Part shown: positions 10,301 through 17,749 of the stretch, piece by piece
How positions within the stretch are numbered: position 1 is the stretch's first letter
How the letters are laid out: every line of letters starts with the position of its first letter
Origin: Verrucomicrobiota bacterium
GTDB taxonomy: Bacteria > Verrucomicrobiota > Verrucomicrobiia > Chthoniobacterales > UBA10450
DNA: 41,636 bases
Direction: 5' to 3'
Assembly (NCBI GenBank): GCA_003220155.1
Contig: QHRO01000246.1
Span: 1 to 41,636 of the forward strand
Translations under genes and position numbers: made by a program
Notes under the pieces: model-generated
Database searches by the model: none
Seen by the model: the letters and a program-made list of their open reading frames with translations, nothing else
Told to the model about the DNA's origin: nothing

Positions 10301-10594
10301 CATCACCTCCTGATCGAAAAGATTCGTCGCTTCGGATTGAGGGAAAGCGCTCTGCAAAAGATCGTGAAAGAATTTTTGTGGAAACGGAAACTGCACGTTC
10401 GAGCAAATGCCGTGGCGGTCTGCGATCTGTTGTTCGAGCCAGCGGCGCATGCCGTTGCTTTGCACGACGATAATTTCCGGCAGGAGAGGCGAGCGAAGTG
10501 GATCGGCGATGAGCTTGGACAGCTGGTCGGCCAGCCGCTCGAAACGGTTGCTGGTATGCAGAGTAAGTCCGGAACGGGACGTTGAGGACATCAT
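7358..10594 (-). CDS. recC: Exodeoxyribonuclease V gamma subunit RecC
   Basis: 1078 aa. N-terminus LTLHTSNRFERLADQLSKLI...EIIVVQSNGMRRWLEQQIA is typical of RecC. Order recC-recB-recD with ATGA overlap to recB. Confidence 0.92.
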   Translation of the reverse strand: MMSSTSRSGLTLHTSNRFERLADQLSKLIADPLRSPLLPEIIVVQSNGMRRWLEQQIADRHGICSNVQFPFPQKFFHDLLQSAFPQSEATNLFDQEVMTWRIMKDLPRLVTHPEFAAVANYLRGERTELRAYELARRIAHVFDQYVVFRPKMILDWDTGEGKDWQPMLWRELQRAAPSRHQAALGSQLIDALKRNRAPVPERVSIFGVSTLPPFYISLISEISARCPVHHFVMEPTPLWWGDIRSKREKARAKQPELFGFDEDEAGDNELLGANGKVGRDFLNLIAELTPVAEHEDFISPAKTESGAVPVLLEIQSDIFELKSGPAKVKRSVAPSDRSLQIHSCHSIVRELEVLHDHLLDLFQEDSALKPKDIIVMMPDVSVYAPFIDAVFGVPENPKQKIPYSTADREARAGSGVIDTFFRILEILPGRFTASEVFAILEAPAVQRCFGIAPAEIEIIQRWVDECAIRWGIDAQHRGRLGLPAFAENSWRHGLDRMLLGSALRPKNRQLFKEILPFDEIEGSNTELLGNFLEFVERLFSRANEFSKPRPLSEWQRDLRETLDAFFAADEAAQRELNRLRAAIAALGEIGAAAQNECAVPLDVVVAQLEYSLEESSSGAGFLSGNLTFCALKPMRSVPSKVVCLLGLNDTAFPRHDRAPGFDLLAQYPKRGDRNIRDGDRALFLEALLSAREVFYLSYIGQSLRDNQPLPPSVLASELLDYIAENFHVAIDQFVIKHPLQAFSPRNFQNNGRLFSYSADNCAAGIVLEKDRREPLPFFDQPLSEPDEKWYEVEIARLVEFFSHPAKFFVRHRLGIELPRDREEADDREPFALDSLDRYGIEQQLLDDALNGVVPESALASVRASGVLPPGGTGDVIFDELCTNVTTFADTIRQQVAVQQPATIIRADIGDFTLSGRIDRVRGDTLLHYRLTRLKTKDFVRIWIEHLARNLTEQKPALLFGKEGDEIAGYEFPPMENAREVLTDLLTIYWGGLCEPLQLFPRSSWTFVEKIFAGKDRERARYLAGNDWKSNENDEKSRGERDDAYIKLAFRNRDDALDEEWERISLCVLGPIFSRRKRQ

Positions 10595-10705
10595 CCTATA
10601 TTAGATAGGGCGACGAAAATTTCGCGCGCGAAAACACCGCCAGGAAATGGCCGCCTCGCTTCGAAGCCGCGGCTCTTTCTTCCGACTCTGACCGCCGCGG
10701 TGAAG

Positions 10706-10810
10706 TTATTTCGCTTGCTTCTGTTTTTTCTTTGCAAGCGCGAGGCGCTCGGTTTTTCTCCGACGTGCCGCGCGTTTCCTAACGTTGTCTCTGCCTTGAC
10801 TGTGTCCCAT
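10706..10810 (-). CDS. Small, very basic 34-aa ORF (MGHSQGRDNVRKRAARRRKTERLALAKKKQKQAK)
   Basis: Read manually; below the length cutoff of the ORF track. ATG start, TAA stop, purine-rich GGAGG/AGGA upstream, intergenic between recC and rpoZ. Confidence 0.5.
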   Translation of the reverse strand: MGHSQGRDNVRKRAARRRKTERLALAKKKQKQAK

Positions 10811-10900
10811 GGGTCCTAACTCTCAGCCTCCCACACGCAGTTCCAAGCTTTTTCGCTTCACCCCGGGGTACTGATAACCCACCGGCAGGCTCGCGATGTT

Positions 10901-11176
10901 CTACGCGGCCTTTTTCGTTTTCTTTCCTGTCGTGATTCCCGGAAATGGAACAACTTGCGGAGGCGTATCGCCGTTCTGGCCAAACGTGGACTCGAAGATC
11001 AGCTTGCCGTTCGCGATTTCAGTCAAAGCTATGTCGGCATGACCCATTCCGGGAGCGAACTCGACGAGTGGACGATGCCCGAGGGTGAGTTGACGGACAC
11101 GACGTGAAACGATGTTCACAAGAATTTGCTGATTGTGGACTACTTCAGTGGCGGCTTTGACGAGTTCGGCGTTCAT
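10901..11176 (-). CDS. rpoZ: DNA-directed RNA polymerase subunit omega-like protein
   Basis: MNAELVKAATEVVHNQQILVNIVSRRVRQLTLGHRPLVEFAPGMGHADIALTEIANGKL resembles omega N-terminal helices. Start placed at MNAEL; the ORF extends to 11221. Confidence 0.65.
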   Translation of the reverse strand: MNAELVKAATEVVHNQQILVNIVSRRVRQLTLGHRPLVEFAPGMGHADIALTEIANGKLIFESTFGQNGDTPPQVVPFPGITTGKKTKKAA

Positions 11177-11345
11177 AATCGATTCAGGTAAGTCAAACGG
11201 CTGACGAGGATTAATTTCCAAGGCGAGATATGGCCAGGTCGCGCTTCGGAAAATCGCAGCAGAAAAACTTCAGCCAGTATCGCCCGAAAAGGAGAAAACG
11301 CCACTTCTCATTTTCGGGAATGCTCTCGCCTCGATCTACGTTCTG

Positions 11346-11978
11346 TTAGCCGCTTCCGGGCGCGAGCGGACGAAACCGGGGCCGGCGTCTCTGCTGCAGT
11401 TGCGCACGCGGCCGCGACGCAGAATCCTGGACGTTGATCTCGAAGGTTCGAAGCAAGGGCGCCAGGTCAATCACGTCGTTCGCGGCCGATCGCAATGTGT
11501 TCCCAAGATTTGCCGCGACCGAAGCCACTTCCACCCGGATCCCGTGTCGCCGCAATTTGATGGCGAGATATGCGAAATCGGCGTCACCGGTCACGAGGAT
11601 AACAAGATCGGGTCGCATCTCGACGGAAAGCTCGATTGCGTCTATCGCCATCATCACATCTACGTTCGCCTTGTAATGCCCTTCTTCGGCGGGCGACCCA
11701 TCTTTGGTCACGACCATGAATCCATTGGAGCGGAGCCAGTGCACGAACTTGTTTTTCTTATCGCGTTCCTCCTGCCATGCTGGAGTCGCCGGCGGCAAAC
11801 CGGCATAAACCACCATCTCGATTAAGTCGCGGTCAGTGGCCGGCCCGGCCAGGAAATCGCGCAACTTGATCCAATCAAGGCCGCGGCCCGCTGTTCTTAC
11901 CGAACTGCCGACGTTCGATTCATCCACCAAAATCAGCACTCTGGAGCGGTGCGAACCATCTGAATTTTTCTTTGGCAC
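11346..11978 (-). CDS. NYN (LabA/DUF88-type, PIN-like) domain protein
   Basis: Acidic active-site pattern ILVDESNVGSS, KANVDVMMAIDAI, LVTGDADFAYLAIKLRRHGIRVEV. Confidence 0.85.
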   Translation of the reverse strand: MPKKNSDGSHRSRVLILVDESNVGSSVRTAGRGLDWIKLRDFLAGPATDRDLIEMVVYAGLPPATPAWQEERDKKNKFVHWLRSNGFMVVTKDGSPAEEGHYKANVDVMMAIDAIELSVEMRPDLVILVTGDADFAYLAIKLRRHGIRVEVASVAANLGNTLRSAANDVIDLAPLLRTFEINVQDSASRPRAQLQQRRRPRFRPLAPGSG

Positions 11979-12064
11979 GACTGGAATGAACTATGTCCGT
12001 GCAATAGTAGCGAGAACTACTTTTGAAGGAGTGTCGGTCCCCCGAACCGCCGACGCTGTTAGGT

Positions 12065-12219
12065 GGCTGTTCTGTTTTGCCCTCTCCGCCAACCGAGCTT
12101 GGGTCATGCGTTCGCGCAGGCGCCCTCTTCGACAACAGATTTCTCCAGTTTGCGGATAAGATGATCGAGCAGGTAGTTAGTTTGGTAACGAGGCAAATCA
12201 GGATATTTGCGGCCACCAT
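12065..12219 (-). pseudogene. Frameshifted remnant of a four-helix-bundle (suffix-domain type) protein
   Basis: Three consecutive reverse-strand frames give VAANILICLV, then YQTNYLLDHLIRKLEKSVVEEG, then MTQARLAERAKQ, together resembling the ANxxICLIxQxxYLLDxxLxxLExxFxxEGGxxERxxRxR tail of such proteins. No single frame is open. Confidence 0.5.
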
Positions 12220-12302
12220 AGGACATATTCCTCGTTGAGTTGCCCACTTTGCGAAATCAAAGCAACCTTTTTATTAACGCCATTCGCATTTTACATTCGG
12301 CG

Positions 12303-14399
12303 ATGATTCCGCTCCGAATTGTCTTTGCCATGCTGGTTGCCACCACAATTTCCGCCCAGGCTGATGAAGGGATGTGGCTGTTCAACAATCCGCCGCTTAG
12401 GCAACTCAAGGAAAATTATCAATTCGAACCCACTCCGCAGTGGCTTGAGCATCTGCAAAAAGCGAGCGTGCGTTTCAATTCTGGCGGCAGCGGTTCGTTT
12501 GTTTCCGCTGACGGACTCTGCATTACCAATCATCACGTCGGCGCGGATGCGCTGCAAAAAGCGTCGAGCGAGCAGCACAATTATTTGAAGGAAGGTTTCT
12601 ATGCGAAGGCGAACGCGGAAGAAATCAAATGCGCCGATCTCGAACTTAACGTGCTGATCTCAATCGAAGACGTAACCGCGCGGGTAAACGCTCCGGTAAA
12701 AATCGACATGTCTCCCGACGCCGCCGGCAAGGCGCGCGAGAACGCGATTGCGCAGATCGAAAAAGAAAGCAAAGACAAAACCAGTCTGCGCTCTGACGTC
12801 GTCACGCTTTATCAAGGCGGCGCGTATCATCTTTATCGTTACAAACGTTACGACGACGTCCGGATTGTTTTCGCGCCCGAGCAGCAGATGGCTTTTTACG
12901 GCGGCGATCCGGACAATTTCGAATATCCCCGCTTCGATCTCGATATCTGCATTTTCCGGGCTTATGAAAACGGGCAGCCCGCCAAGATCGAGCACTACTT
13001 AAAATGGAATTCGGGTGGACCGAGCGATGGCGAACTAACTTTCGTTAGCGGAAGTCCCGGGCGAACCGACCGTCAACTTACTGTCGATGAGCTGGCCGAT
13101 CGCCGCGATCGCGAAGTGCCGACCTGGCTCCAGATGTTTAACCGGCGCGAAGTATTGCTGAATGCCTGGGGACAACGCTCGTTTGAAAATGCGAGACGAG
13201 CGCGAGACGATTTCTATGGCGATCAAAATAATCGCAAACGCTACGATGGTTATGTTGCGGCTCTGTTTGATCCGGAGATCTGGAGCGCAATTGAAGCGCG
13301 CGAAAAGAAATTGCGCGACGCGATTTCGCGCGACCAGAAGTTGAAATCGACAACCGGGGCATACAATCGCATCAAGAAGGCGCAGGCGGAATTAGTCAAG
13401 ATTGCGCTCCGTTATGATTATCTGGAACAGGAGCGCCCCGGCACCGTTGGTTATCGCGGCCCGCGCGCGTTCTACGGCACGCTGTTCAAATACGCACGCT
13501 TACTGACCCGTGCGATCGACGAGCGCGCCAAATCAAACGGCGAACGGATCGCGGCATTTCGCGATAGCGCGAAAGAGTCGCTCGAGTTGGAGCTTTTCTC
13601 CAGCGAACCGGTCTACGATGATTACGAGATTCTTCGACTCACAGATTCGCTCATCGATTTTGCCGAGAGATTTGGTGGTAACGATCCGTTGGTGAAGCAC
13701 GTCCTCGCCGGCAAATCGCCGCAGGCACGCGCGATAGAATTGATCAGCGGAACAAAATTGAAAGGTGTCGACTTTCGAAAAAATCTTTACGCGAAAAACC
13801 CGGCGGCGTTAGAGGCGGCCCACGACCCAATGCTTGATCTTGCGCGAACGATCGATGCACCGGCTCGGGAAGCACGCAGAGCCCACGACGCGCAGGAGGA
13901 AATCAAGCGGCAAGCCTACGCCGAAATCGCGAAGGCGCGTTTCGCGGTGGAAGGGATGAGCAATTATCCGGATGCAACGTTCACGTTGCGCTTATCCTAT
14001 GGAAAAGTCATCGGCTATGAAGAAGATGACAAACAAATTCCGCCTTTTACGGACTTCGCCGGACTCTATCAGCGCTCCGCCGAGCATGATAATCGGCCGC
14101 CCTTCGACCTCCCCCAGCGCTGGATCGAGCGCAAAGCGCAATTGAATCTGACAACCAGGTTTAATTTCGTTTCCGACGCGGATATCATCGGCGGCAACAG
14201 CGGCAGTCCGGTCGTCAACAAAATGAACGAATTCGTCGGCATCATTTTCGACGGCAACATTCAATCACTCGTGCTTGATTGCATTTTCTCCGACAAACAA
14301 GCGCGCGCCGTCAGCGTTGATTCCGCCGCCATCAGCGAAGCGTTGCGAAAGGTTTACGACGCAGGTGCGTTGGTGGACCAATTGGAAGGCAAAAAATAA
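12303..14399 (+). CDS. S46 family serine peptidase (dipeptidyl-peptidase 7/11-like)
   Basis: Signal peptide MIPLRIVFAMLVATTISAQADEGMW; GSGSFVSADGLCITNHHVG; catalytic Ser region IIGGNSGSPVVNKMNEFVGIIFDGN. Confidence 0.9.
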   Translation: MIPLRIVFAMLVATTISAQADEGMWLFNNPPLRQLKENYQFEPTPQWLEHLQKASVRFNSGGSGSFVSADGLCITNHHVGADALQKASSEQHNYLKEGFYAKANAEEIKCADLELNVLISIEDVTARVNAPVKIDMSPDAAGKARENAIAQIEKESKDKTSLRSDVVTLYQGGAYHLYRYKRYDDVRIVFAPEQQMAFYGGDPDNFEYPRFDLDICIFRAYENGQPAKIEHYLKWNSGGPSDGELTFVSGSPGRTDRQLTVDELADRRDREVPTWLQMFNRREVLLNAWGQRSFENARRARDDFYGDQNNRKRYDGYVAALFDPEIWSAIEAREKKLRDAISRDQKLKSTTGAYNRIKKAQAELVKIALRYDYLEQERPGTVGYRGPRAFYGTLFKYARLLTRAIDERAKSNGERIAAFRDSAKESLELELFSSEPVYDDYEILRLTDSLIDFAERFGGNDPLVKHVLAGKSPQARAIELISGTKLKGVDFRKNLYAKNPAALEAAHDPMLDLARTIDAPAREARRAHDAQEEIKRQAYAEIAKARFAVEGMSNYPDATFTLRLSYGKVIGYEEDDKQIPPFTDFAGLYQRSAEHDNRPPFDLPQRWIERKAQLNLTTRFNFVSDADIIGGNSGSPVVNKMNEFVGIIFDGNIQSLVLDCIFSDKQARAVSVDSAAISEALRKVYDAGALVDQLEGKK

Positions 14400-14426
14400 C
14401 CTAAGACCTGCGCAATGAGAATCTGT

Positions 14427-16889
14427 TTAGTGAGGCAGATAATTGAGCAATTTAAGGATGTCGGAAAATACACCCATTGCGGTAACATCGGCCCCTGCTC
14501 CAGGCCCCTGAACCACAAGCGGCGTGCGCGCATAACGCTTCGTCGTGAAAGCGATGATGTTGTCGCTCGCCTTGGTCGCGGCGATTGGATGATCGCGAGG
14601 AAATTCCTTGATCCCAGCGCGAGCGAAAGAGCCTTCAAGCGTGCCTACGTATCGCAGTACGGCGTTGTGCGATTGCGCACGCTTCAATCGTTCCGCCATT
14701 TTCGAATCGTGCTTAGCCAATAAGGTGAAAGATCGCTGTGAAAATGATCCGTTCGTCAAATTCTGCGGAACCAGACTTTGGACGCGAACGTCCGCTATTT
14801 CCATTTTCGATCCGGTCTGGCGCGCGAGAATGAGTAGTTTTCGAGCGACGTCCTGACCGGACAGATCCTCGCGCGGATCCGGTTCGGTCAGACCATCCTG
14901 GTAGGCCGCTCGCACAAGTGAACTAAAGGGAATGGTTCCATCAAAACTATTGAAGAGAAAGCTGAGCGTCCCGGAAAAGACACCCTCGACCTTCCTGATT
15001 ACATCCCCGCTAGCGATCAGGTCGCGAATGGTGGACATGATTGGTAGCCCGGCGCCAACGTTCGCTTCATCGAAGAAGTAGACTTGCTGCTTTTGTAGAA
15101 GATTCATGAGAGATAGGTACTGGCCCCACGGCAGGACGTTGGCCCGTTTATTTGGTGTGATTATGTGCAGATTCGCTCGGACAAAGTCCGGATACGCCTG
15201 CACGATCGCGTCGGCGGCCGTGCAATCGACAACCGCAGCATCGGTCAACTGCAGCTTTGCAATCTCGCGCGCGAGAACACGTGGATCTATTCGTCGTCGC
15301 GACGTGGCCAGCTTCTCGCGCCAGCGCCCAAGATTGATTCCACCGGCATCGAGCACAAATCGTTTACTATTTGCCAAGCCAATCACCGAGACATCGAATC
15401 CGCGTGAAACCAAATATGGCCGTTGCTCATGCAGTTGACGGAGAAGCGTTCCACCAATGTTCCCGGTGCCGATGACGAAAAGACTCAGCCGTTTACGCCT
15501 TTCGAAGAAAGCCCCGTGAATAATGTTCAGAGCGCGCGTCTGCTGCGCGGTATCGATAACGCAAGAGATGTTGCGCTCGGACGCGCCCTGCGCGATCGCA
15601 CTAATATTTATGTTGTGCCGGCCAAGCGCCCCGAACATTTTGCCCGAAACACCGGGGTGTCCTCTCATCCCGTCACCGACAACCGCGATAATGGTCTGAT
15701 TGGGTTTTTCGTCTAGCGCGGTCAACTTGTGATGGAGCTCCAATCGAAATTCCTCTCGCACCGCCGCAGTCGCCGCAGTTGCGTCCGTTTCACGCACGGC
15801 AAAACAGATTGTGTGCTCGGAGGAGGCTTGGGAGATCAGGATAACGTTGACGCCGCGAGATGCCAGAGCGCGAAATAGTCGCGCGGCATTTCCGGGGACA
15901 CCAACCATGCTCAGACCGCGAAGGGTCAAAAGAGTCAGCCCCGAAATGGAGCTAATTCCCTTCGCCAGTCGATCGCCGTTTCCGCCATTGCGAGAAATAA
16001 GGGTGCCCGGTGCCTCCGGCCGGAAAGTATTCTTGACCAGCAGCGGGATCCCGCTCGCGACAGCGGGAGCAATTGCGGCAGGGTGAAGCACTTTGGCGCC
16101 GAAATACGACAACTCCATCGCTTCTTCGTAGGTGATATCGGGCAATACGAACGCTGCCGAAACTTCATTCGGATCAGCGCTCAACACACCATCAACGTCG
16201 GTCCAGATCTCGATTGCGGAGGCGCCAAGCGCCGCGCCCAGAATGGCCGCGGTGTAATCAGAGCCATTCCGACCAATCGTCGTCGTTTGACCGTCGCTGG
16301 TCGCTCCGATAAACCCAGTCACAACCGGAATTGGCCGACGTCCACTAGATCTTAACGATTCGGCAAAATATTGTCGAGCTATGCGATTGGTCTTTCCGAA
16401 AATCACGTTCGCGTTCGTAAATTGGTCGTCCGTAACTACGAATTGCCGGGCATCAACAAACCGGGCGAGCTGAAACCGGTTAAGATGTGCCGCCACGATC
16501 AGCGCGCACAGTCGTTCTCCGAAACTTGCCACAAGATCGAGAGCTCGTGGTGGACCATGACCCAGAAGCTGAATGCCATGAAGAATCTCATGTAACTCAC
16601 CGACCAATGTGTCGACTTGCGATCGGAGACGAACACCACCTCGTTGGCCAAGCAGATCATCGATGGCGGAACGGTGACGATGAACAATTTTCTTCCACGC
16701 TGCCTCGGAACGCCGATTAGCCTTTGCTGCAAAACGCGCACACTCAAGAAGCTGATTAGTCACGCCTTGAAAGGCAGAAACCACTACAATGACTGGTCCC
16801 CGCCGTGCTTCGTCCAAGACAATTTTGGCAACGCCTCGGATGCAATCTGTTGTGGCAAGCGAAGAGCCACCAAATTTCAGGATTTTCAT
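14427..16889 (-). CDS. thrA: Bifunctional aspartate kinase / homoserine dehydrogenase
   Basis: MKILKFGGSSLATTD, GRNGSDYTAAILGAAL, EIWTDVDGVLSADPNEV, ACT region, C-terminal HSD domain LFVIGTGNIGGTLLRQL, GVFSGTLSFLFNS. Confidence 0.93.
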   Translation of the reverse strand: MKILKFGGSSLATTDCIRGVAKIVLDEARRGPVIVVVSAFQGVTNQLLECARFAAKANRRSEAAWKKIVHRHRSAIDDLLGQRGGVRLRSQVDTLVGELHEILHGIQLLGHGPPRALDLVASFGERLCALIVAAHLNRFQLARFVDARQFVVTDDQFTNANVIFGKTNRIARQYFAESLRSSGRRPIPVVTGFIGATSDGQTTTIGRNGSDYTAAILGAALGASAIEIWTDVDGVLSADPNEVSAAFVLPDITYEEAMELSYFGAKVLHPAAIAPAVASGIPLLVKNTFRPEAPGTLISRNGGNGDRLAKGISSISGLTLLTLRGLSMVGVPGNAARLFRALASRGVNVILISQASSEHTICFAVRETDATAATAAVREEFRLELHHKLTALDEKPNQTIIAVVGDGMRGHPGVSGKMFGALGRHNINISAIAQGASERNISCVIDTAQQTRALNIIHGAFFERRKRLSLFVIGTGNIGGTLLRQLHEQRPYLVSRGFDVSVIGLANSKRFVLDAGGINLGRWREKLATSRRRIDPRVLAREIAKLQLTDAAVVDCTAADAIVQAYPDFVRANLHIITPNKRANVLPWGQYLSLMNLLQKQQVYFFDEANVGAGLPIMSTIRDLIASGDVIRKVEGVFSGTLSFLFNSFDGTIPFSSLVRAAYQDGLTEPDPREDLSGQDVARKLLILARQTGSKMEIADVRVQSLVPQNLTNGSFSQRSFTLLAKHDSKMAERLKRAQSHNAVLRYVGTLEGSFARAGIKEFPRDHPIAATKASDNIIAFTTKRYARTPLVVQGPGAGADVTAMGVFSDILKLLNYLPH

Positions 16890-16980
16890 TGGTTGTGACG
16901 TGGCGCCTGCAATCCGTTCATAAACATCAAACTTCAACCGCCTGGCGCTCAACTCCCAGCATTAAACGGGCGAGACTTGT

Positions 16981-17072
16981 CGAAGTGGCATATTTGCGCC
17001 TGGCTGGGTAGTGGCATCGGCTTCCAGCCGATGTCCTGAAGAATTCGTGGGCAAGATGCCGATGCCACTTCG
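16981..17072. repeat. Nested inverted-repeat element
   Basis: Outer arms CGAAGTGGCA (16981-16990) / TGCCACTTCG (17063-17072). AGTGGCATCGGC (17010-17021) pairs with GCCGATGCCACT (17058-17069). Inner hairpin CATCGGCT-tcc-AGCCGATG (17015-17033). Confidence 0.75.
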
Positions 17073-17083
17073 CCCTTGCGAAA

Positions 17084-17749
17084 CTACTTGCCCAGCGGTG
17101 TGGAAATCTCGGTGCCAGGTGGAGGCGTGAACTCAAACTGGCTGGCCGGGATTGCAGCATGGTTCGGGTTCTGGTAGGTCGTCACAATCTGGTCGCCGTT
17201 TGGCTGGAGCATGTCCGTGCGCTCGGCAAAGAGATCGTCGCTCAAGTGCAACAACAACTTTTGGAAAATACGTTTCATCGATGGATTGCGCGGCGTCAGC
17301 TCGAGGTCGTAACCCTTTTCCCCTTTGGCGGCGATAATGTGAAAGGTGTGTTCGACATTCTCCAAGTTAAGCGCGGTCGTGATTGCGGAAATCGCGGCAT
17401 CAAGCGGCGAGCGTTTGGCCAATGAATAATGCTCGGCTGATTTGAAGTTTGGGTAATAAATCCAAAGCTGTTGCCCGTCACTCACGGTAATGCTTGGGGC
17501 GTTGCCCTTGCGTTCGACGCGGAATTTGTTTGGGGCTTGAAACCAAATTTTTCCGCTGCTGTTAATCGGCTCGTCCAACAAGTGAACCTTTCGTTGTTCC
17601 TGGAAATCGGCCTGCATACTTGGAGCTGCGGCGCGCTTCTCGCGAATACGTTCGAGCAAGCTCTTGATGTCAGCAGGCGATAGCGGCTCGGCTTTCACGC
17701 CAATGACGAACGACGCCACCAGAAAAATGACGGTAATTATTTTACGCAT
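17084..17749 (-). CDS. Outer-membrane lipoprotein carrier LolA-like protein
   Basis: Signal peptide MRKIITVIFLVASFVIGVKA; APSMQADFQEQRKVHLLDEPINSSGKIWFQAPNKFRVE, a LolA-type core. Confidence 0.8.
   Translation of the reverse strand: MRKIITVIFLVASFVIGVKAEPLSPADIKSLLERIREKRAAAPSMQADFQEQRKVHLLDEPINSSGKIWFQAPNKFRVERKGNAPSITVSDGQQLWIYYPNFKSAEHYSLAKRSPLDAAISAITTALNLENVEHTFHIIAAKGEKGYDLELTPRNPSMKRIFQKLLLHLSDDLFAERTDMLQPNGDQIVTTYQNPNHAAIPASQFEFTPPPGTEISTPLGK

Noticed and set aside
11230-11349. 39-aa basic plus-strand ORF MARSRFGKSQQKNFSQYRPKRRKRH...
   Set aside because: Opposite to both flanking genes, overlaps the NYN gene end, no recognisable similarity; insufficient support.
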